From contig NZ_LT629731.1 of assembly GCF_900104575.1 (NCBI RefSeq), positions 3,705,557 to 3,769,556 of the forward strand: a stretch of 64,000 nt of DNA, read 5' to 3'. The notes under the pieces are model-generated. The model saw only the letters and a list, made by a program, of their open reading frames with translations, ran no database searches and had not been told where the DNA came from. The position numbers were made by a program, and so were the translations under genes. The DNA is from Bacillus tuaregi (lineage in GTDB: Bacteria; Bacillota; Bacilli; Bacillales; Cytobacillaceae). Shown here piece after piece: positions 59,858 to 64,000 of the stretch (within the stretch, counting starts at the first letter, position 1; each line of letters starts with the position of its first letter).

Positions 59858-61306
59858 TTATTTTGCCGTTACGCTAGGATTATACTTACCTTCTACCGTT
59901 TCTTCCAACGGCATTTCCTCTTCCCACCAGAGAGCTTTATCTGGATCTTTCAATATCTCATCAATTTCACTCGGATCATCTACCGTTGGTGCAGATCCGC
60001 GTAACGACTTGCCGGCAGTTTCTTTTACAAAAAAGCCAACGACTACAAGTCCGATGATACAAACGGCCATCAGGTAATAAGCCGGAACCATACTGTTCTT
60101 CGTCAAACTCACGAGCCAAGCAATCACTAATGGAGTTGTGCCACCAAATAAAGAGGTAGAAATATTATACGTGATTGCAAGTGATCCGTAGCGTACCTTT
60201 GTAAAAAATAGGGACGGCAATGTTGCAGGAAGTGCACCTTGAAAAGCAGCGAGCGTAATGCCAAGGATTAACAATCCAGCAAAAACAACAAGGTTACTGT
60301 TTGAACTAATCATGATAAAGGCTGGTACACTAAGTACAATTGTAGCAATGAGAGCTCCTTTAACAATCTTATTGCGGCCAATGCGATCGCTCCAATAACC
60401 CATGCATAAAATAATCGGAATCAGCAAAATCATCACAAGAAGATTAAAAACTAACCCTTTTGTTTCACTGTAGCCAAGCTCTTGAGTTAAATAAGATGGC
60501 ATATACGTGAGAACCATATAGAGCGATGTGTTATAAAAGAACACAATTCCTAGGCAAATGAGGAGTGGCTTCCAATGATTTGTCAAAATATCTTTCAAAG
60601 ATGCACGATGACGATCTTCTTCCTTTGCTTCCTCCATTGCCATGAATGCAGGTGTTTCCTCTAAGCGAGAACGCAAATAAAATCCAATAATCCCCATAGG
60701 TCCAGCAATCAAAAATGGAATTCTCCAGCCCCATTCAACCATTCTGTCAGGACCGATAATGTATGTCAAAAAAGTGACTAATGCGGCACTGGCACAAAAC
60801 CCTACGGCGGTTCCAACCTCTAAACCACTTGTTAGAAACCCACGCTTTTTATCCGATGTTGATTCAGCTATATAAGTCATGGCGCCAGCATACTCGCCTC
60901 CAGTTGAAAATCCTTGGACTAGCCTGGCAATCAATAGCAAGATTGGAGCAGCAACACCGATAGTGGAATAGCTTGGAATAAGGCCGATGAACAACGTAGA
61001 AGCGGCCATCATGATGAGTGTAAGAGAGAGGACTTTCTTTCGACCCACTCGATCTCCCAGCATCCCAAAAACTAAGCCACCCAGTGGACGCGCGATAAAG
61101 GCGATCGCAAAAGTGGCAAATGCATATATCAATTGATGGGCAGGGTCAATCTCAGGAAAAAACACTTTACCAATCGTAACTGCTAAATATGCATAGAGAC
61201 CAAAGTCAAACCATTCCATGGCATTACCAAGTGAAGTAACCACAACCGTTTGCTTAGCAACCTTCTTATCTACAACAATAATATCCTCTTTTTTCAAATT
61301 ACCCAT
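59858..61306 (-). CDS. MHS-family MFS transporter (ProP-like osmolyte symporter)
   Basis: 482 residues, 12 helices. Metabolite:H+ symporter subfamily: GNAMEWFDFGLYAYLAVTIG (helix 1), motif A MLGDRVGRKKVLS, and LLIARLVQGFSTGGEYAGAM (motif B). The acidic C-terminal tail (DDPSEIDEILKDPDKALWWE) has no ProP-type coiled coil. Members import proline, betaine, ectoine or organic acids with protons. As the upstream gene of the ectoine island it is the likely (hydroxy)ectoine importer. GGAGG precedes the ATG. A cre-like palindrome lies about 110 bases upstream. Confidence 0.9.
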   Translation of the reverse strand: MGNLKKEDIIVVDKKVAKQTVVVTSLGNAMEWFDFGLYAYLAVTIGKVFFPEIDPAHQLIYAFATFAIAFIARPLGGLVFGMLGDRVGRKKVLSLTLIMMAASTLFIGLIPSYSTIGVAAPILLLIARLVQGFSTGGEYAGAMTYIAESTSDKKRGFLTSGLEVGTAVGFCASAALVTFLTYIIGPDRMVEWGWRIPFLIAGPMGIIGFYLRSRLEETPAFMAMEEAKEEDRHRASLKDILTNHWKPLLICLGIVFFYNTSLYMVLTYMPSYLTQELGYSETKGLVFNLLVMILLIPIILCMGYWSDRIGRNKIVKGALIATIVLSVPAFIMISSNSNLVVFAGLLILGITLAAFQGALPATLPSLFFTKVRYGSLAITYNISTSLFGGTTPLVIAWLVSLTKNSMVPAYYLMAVCIIGLVVVGFFVKETAGKSLRGSAPTVDDPSEIDEILKDPDKALWWEEEMPLEETVEGKYNPSVTAK

Positions 61307-61411
61307 ATTATTCCTCCATCTTCATTACAGTCTAAATTGGTTGAAGACTTTTATATTGAATGTTAATCTTTAAAGACAGATATTCTTTTCTTTCATCTTT
61401 TGCTATAGCAA

Positions 61412-61425
61412 GGAAAACGTTTTCA
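61412..61425 (-). promoter_or_regulatory. cre-like CcpA site upstream of the MHS transporter
   Basis: GGAAAACGTTTTCA contains a perfect 12-bp palindrome GAAAACGTTTTC and fits the cre consensus except at the first base. About 110 bases upstream of the transporter start, consistent with carbon catabolite control. Confidence 0.5.
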
Positions 61426-61714
61426 ATATTAATAGAATGGATTCAAGCCTGATAGGATTAACAGGATCCGTACTAATTGCACAGCAATTCCTATATCTGC
61501 ATTTCTATCTTAGTAATCCTCTAAGGAAACTCAGTTTCTATACATAACACTGAACTATCACTACCTTTCCAACCTTCTTATCTCATATTTTTAAAGAAAG
61601 TTCTGACTTTTCTGTATATTTGTTAGATTAACAAGAAAAAAAAACCTAAACAATACACAAATTGTATGAAGATTTTTTTCAGCTTTTTAGACAAAATAAC
61701 TACAAGGTCTAAAT

Positions 61715-61758
61715 CAAATTCGCCCGTCGAATTTGCGTCTAACTCACTCGGATAAATA
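61715..61758 (+). repeat. Family B dispersed repeat, copy 4
   Basis: CAAATTCG / CGAATTTG arms with a CCCGT loop, then GCGTCTAACTCACTCGGATAA. The arm and loop region is nearly identical to copy 3. Confidence 0.7.
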
Positions 61759-61768
61759 GACAAAAAAA

Positions 61769-61825
61769 GTGTCAGCACCGTAAAAAGACAAAATGTGTGA
61801 ATTTGTCTTTTTATAGTACTGACAC
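61769..61825. repeat. Long hairpin, family A (terminator of the MFS gene)
   Basis: GTGTCAGCACCGT and a mismatched TAGTACTGACAC form the outer arms; AAAAAGACAAAAT / ATTTGTCTTTTT form the inner arms. It lies just past the stop codon of the MFS gene at 61835, so it probably terminates that gene. Confidence 0.8.
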
Positions 61826-61834
61826 CCTGGTCCA

Positions 61835-63022
61835 CTAGGCAGTTTTATTTAAATCAGCTGATTCCACCTTAGGTTTGGAGGAAATAAGCGCCAGTAGCAC
61901 AAGCCCTAGCATCATACTCATTGTGAAAAAGAGGTTAATTCCTTCAACATATTGCATCATGAATCCACCAACAAATGGACCGCTTATACTTCCGATACTG
62001 AACAGAATACTGCACATAATATTTCCGGCTGTTAGAAGGTGTTTGGGAACTAAGTCAACCATGAACGAAACACCAAGTGAGAAGGTCGAGCCGACAAGCA
62101 TACCAGCAATGAAGAAGCAAACTGCTAATCCCATAACCGATTCCTTCATCAGTCCTGCCGCTGTAAACGATGTCAAGCCAATAATTAAAGCTACCATCAG
62201 AATGCTTTTTCTTCCATAATGGTCACTTAGCATCCCTAAAGGCAACTGAAAGACAATGCTTCCAAGAGCAAAGGCTGGTAAGATAAAGGCCACATTTTGA
62301 GCATCGATACCAATTCTTAATGCATAAATCGGAAAGCTCCCATTCAATGAAGCCTCTAAAAACCCGTAGCAGAATGGGAATAAAAACGCGATCCAACCAT
62401 ATTTCCATGCCTTACCGAACCGACTGAAGGTATCAAAAAATGAGCTCTTTTCTTCACTTTTTTCCGGAAATTCATTCCTAAGAAGCCATAATGGCAGCCA
62501 TACTAACAAGCTTAGACCTGCTGAGAGCATAAATGGCAATGCTTCATTTACCTCGAGAAGGCGGGCCATCATTGGTCCCCCCGCAAAGCCTAGACCAAAA
62601 AATAAACCATAGAGAGAGATATTTCGCCCTCTTTTATGTTCCGGAGAAAAAGAGGTAATCCAGGTTTGACTCCCAAAGTGCAGCATATTGTCACCAATAC
62701 CAACTAATAGTCGCAGGATAAACCAAAACCAGATCGATTTCCATACTGGAAATAAGACAAGAGCGGTGATGACGATAATGCCACCCGTCATAATCATTGG
62801 CTTATATCCGAATTTTCGAATCGGCGTTTCCATAAACGGTGCGGCAAGAAGCATCCCAATATAAATCGATGTTGCATGAAGTCCATTTACAGACGAAGGG
62901 ATTCCATCCTGCTCAAAAATAATGGCGATTAAAGGTGTCAGCATTCCCTGAGAAAAACCAGACACGGCTACTGTAACAACCAAGGTCCAAAACCGAAACC
63001 GATTAGATACTACACCATACAT
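61835..63022 (-). CDS. MFS transporter
   Basis: 395 residues, 12 helices. Motif A-like RKFGYKPMIMTGG after helix 2 and DHYGRKSILMVALI in the second half; LRLLVGIGDNMLHFGSQTW in helix 4 and SLYGLFFGLGFAGGPMMARL in helix 5. Resembles YfkF/YwfA-like drug or metabolite exporters of Bacilli, with no further clue to substrate. GATAGGGAGAATG precedes the ATG. The LysR gene lies upstream on the same strand, about 170 bases away, and could regulate it. Followed by a family A hairpin. Confidence 0.9.
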   Translation of the reverse strand: MYGVVSNRFRFWTLVVTVAVSGFSQGMLTPLIAIIFEQDGIPSSVNGLHATSIYIGMLLAAPFMETPIRKFGYKPMIMTGGIIVITALVLFPVWKSIWFWFILRLLVGIGDNMLHFGSQTWITSFSPEHKRGRNISLYGLFFGLGFAGGPMMARLLEVNEALPFMLSAGLSLLVWLPLWLLRNEFPEKSEEKSSFFDTFSRFGKAWKYGWIAFLFPFCYGFLEASLNGSFPIYALRIGIDAQNVAFILPAFALGSIVFQLPLGMLSDHYGRKSILMVALIIGLTSFTAAGLMKESVMGLAVCFFIAGMLVGSTFSLGVSFMVDLVPKHLLTAGNIMCSILFSIGSISGPFVGGFMMQYVEGINLFFTMSMMLGLVLLALISSKPKVESADLNKTA

Positions 63023-63193
63023 ATTTCATTCTCCCTATCGTTCAGCTCACAAAAAACCGAATTTTTTACCAAAAAAGGCAAAAAAACGGCTTTGTAACTA
63101 CTTGTTTGTCAACACTCATCCTAATATTATATCAATATAAGACGATTTCCTTCTACCATTTTTATAGTTAGTGATAATCAATCACTTACTTTT

Positions 63194-64000
63194 CTATTCA
63201 GTTGGGAAATTTTCAATAACAAACGACTTAAATCTTTTGGCAACAGGAGAAAGCATTATATCCGATAAAGTCGATAGAGCAATCCTTCTTTGGCAAGGGT
63301 AGTCGTTAATTTCTAAAAAACAAAGGTTATCAAACATAATATCGCTAATTTTTGGCAGAATCGCTATTCCCATTCCCTTCATGACAAAGCCAGCGACAGT
63401 TGCTGCCTCTTCTCCTTCAAAGGTTATGAGTGGGTTTACATGTAAGCTAGAACACATTTCATCAAAGATATATCGGAGTCCAAATCCTTTTTTAAAGCAA
63501 ATAAATTCTTCATCCTTTAAGCTACTAAACGAAACAGAAGTATCCCCTGCAAGCCGATGCTCCTTTGGCACTACAACATAAAGCGTCTCTGTACGTAGGA
63601 TGGTCGATTGTATTCGGTCATTCTTAGTAGGCGGAACCGATAAACACATATCCGCAATTCCCTTTTCCACCTGACCTAGTATGTAATCATTTGCCCCCTG
63701 ATAGAGCTGAAAGCTGATATTGGGATATAACTTTTTGTAGCTCGCTATTAGGTTGGGAATCTGATGTGGTCCGAGTGTATGGAGAAATGCTACAGAAATT
63801 TCCCCTGTATCAACAGAGATTTTCTCCTGTATTTCCTCCATTCCTTCCTCAATAGAAGCCTTAGCCTGCTGTGCTTTCTTTAAAAAAATCTCACCATACC
63901 TGGTTAGCGCCACTGATTTTCCATCGCGAAAGAATAAGGGCACCCCTAACTCCTGCTCTAATTTGATGATGGACCGACTTAAAGCTGGCTGTGATATCAA
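63194..64000 (-). CDS. LysR family transcriptional regulator (5' end outside window)
   Basis: 269 codons are visible; the frame is still open at the right edge, where about 20 residues of the N-terminal HTH are missing. The visible start ISQPALSRSIIKLEQELGVPLFFR (read in two parts: recognition helix and wing) is typical of LysR. A PBP-like effector domain follows, with IRPLYV-type strands (TETLYVVVPKEHRL) and GFVMKGMGIAILPK. The small sequence hints do not tell the ligand. Same strand as the MFS gene downstream; it may control that gene, since LysR regulators often sit beside their targets. Confidence 0.92.
   Translation of the reverse strand: MISQPALSRSIIKLEQELGVPLFFRDGKSVALTRYGEIFLKKAQQAKASIEEGMEEIQEKISVDTGEISVAFLHTLGPHQIPNLIASYKKLYPNISFQLYQGANDYILGQVEKGIADMCLSVPPTKNDRIQSTILRTETLYVVVPKEHRLAGDTSVSFSSLKDEEFICFKKGFGLRYIFDEMCSSLHVNPLITFEGEEAATVAGFVMKGMGIAILPKISDIMFDNLCFLEINDYPCQRRIALSTLSDIMLSPVAKRFKSFVIENFPTE

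Larger units (their letters stand above)
61307..61834. other. 528-base intergenic region with two repeats and a cre-like site
   Basis: Between the two MFS genes. It holds the cre-like palindrome (61412-61425), a family B repeat (61715-61758) and a family A hairpin (61769-61825). The rest is AT-rich. I see no ORF with a ribosome binding site; the 70-codon open frame at its right end runs through the repeats and looks spurious. Confidence 0.7.

Noticed and set aside
61623-61835. 70-codon open frame with two hydrophobic stretches
   Set aside because: It runs through a family A hairpin and a family B repeat, and no ribosome binding site precedes it.
63170-63190. Fur-box-like GTGATAATCAATCAC
   Set aside because: Only a partial match, and it lies at the 3' end of the LysR gene rather than at a clear promoter.

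Overview
The window is chromosomal DNA from a low-GC, spore-forming Gram-positive bacterium, most likely a member of the Bacillaceae. Evidence: AGGAGG-type ribosome binding sites with many TTG and GTG starts, intrinsic terminators after most genes, a LysM/GH18 spore-type hydrolase, an L-box lysine riboswitch, an LrgAB pair, a yrk-like sulfur cluster, and cre- and CodY-like sites. I see no rRNA, tRNA, CRISPR array, prophage or intact insertion sequence. Mobile DNA is represented only by short dispersed palindromic repeats.

Layout. 1-4.2 kb: 3' part of glnS, a lipoprotein, a MATE exporter, an excisionase-like HTH protein and a DUF454 protein. 4.3-7.1 kb: an iclR operon with acetaldehyde dehydrogenase and 4-hydroxy-2-oxovalerate aldolase (last steps of meta-cleavage catabolism). 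7.2-24.3 kb: mostly housekeeping and single genes: coproporphyrinogen/protoporphyrinogen oxidase, ASCH and DUF2269 proteins, an aminotransferase, pirin, LysR, SIMPL protein, MBL hydrolase, spore hydrolase, YgbA-like protein, a riboswitch-controlled NhaC-family carrier, a DHA2 exporter, luxS and lrgAB. 24.4-30.9 kb: glpD, a DAO-type oxidase, a SET protein, and a DUF2680 protein with an OmpR/histidine-kinase pair. 31-33.2 kb: an SDR divergent from catechol 2,3-dioxygenase and its ferredoxin. 33.3-37.1 kb: a persulfide/sulfane-sulfur detoxification cluster with three CstR-like operators.

38.2-46.4 kb (minus strand) is one apparent operon: a complete Liv/HAAT-type ABC importer, then an atypical KAS III-like condensing enzyme, a serine alpha/beta hydrolase and an acyl-CoA ligase. 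I cannot match it to a described pathway, and it is my best candidate for a new system. 46.6-61.3 kb is a nearly complete (hydroxy)ectoine catabolism island: MHS-family transporter, EutB, PucR-type regulator, DoeA, EutC, DoeB, DoeC, DoeD, aspartase, an FAH-family enzyme and alanine dehydrogenase. Together they would take ectoine to fumarate and ammonia. Alanine dehydrogenase could recycle alanine if the transaminase uses pyruvate. 61.8-64 kb holds an MFS transporter and a LysR gene cut by the window edge.

Three families of dispersed repeats run through the intergenic spaces: long hairpins with an AAAAGACAAA core or related motifs, a CAAATTCG/CGAATTTG element, and an IS200/IS605-like palindromic relic ending in GCTGAATGAAGTTAA. 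All assignments rest on reading motifs and context. No database search was run.
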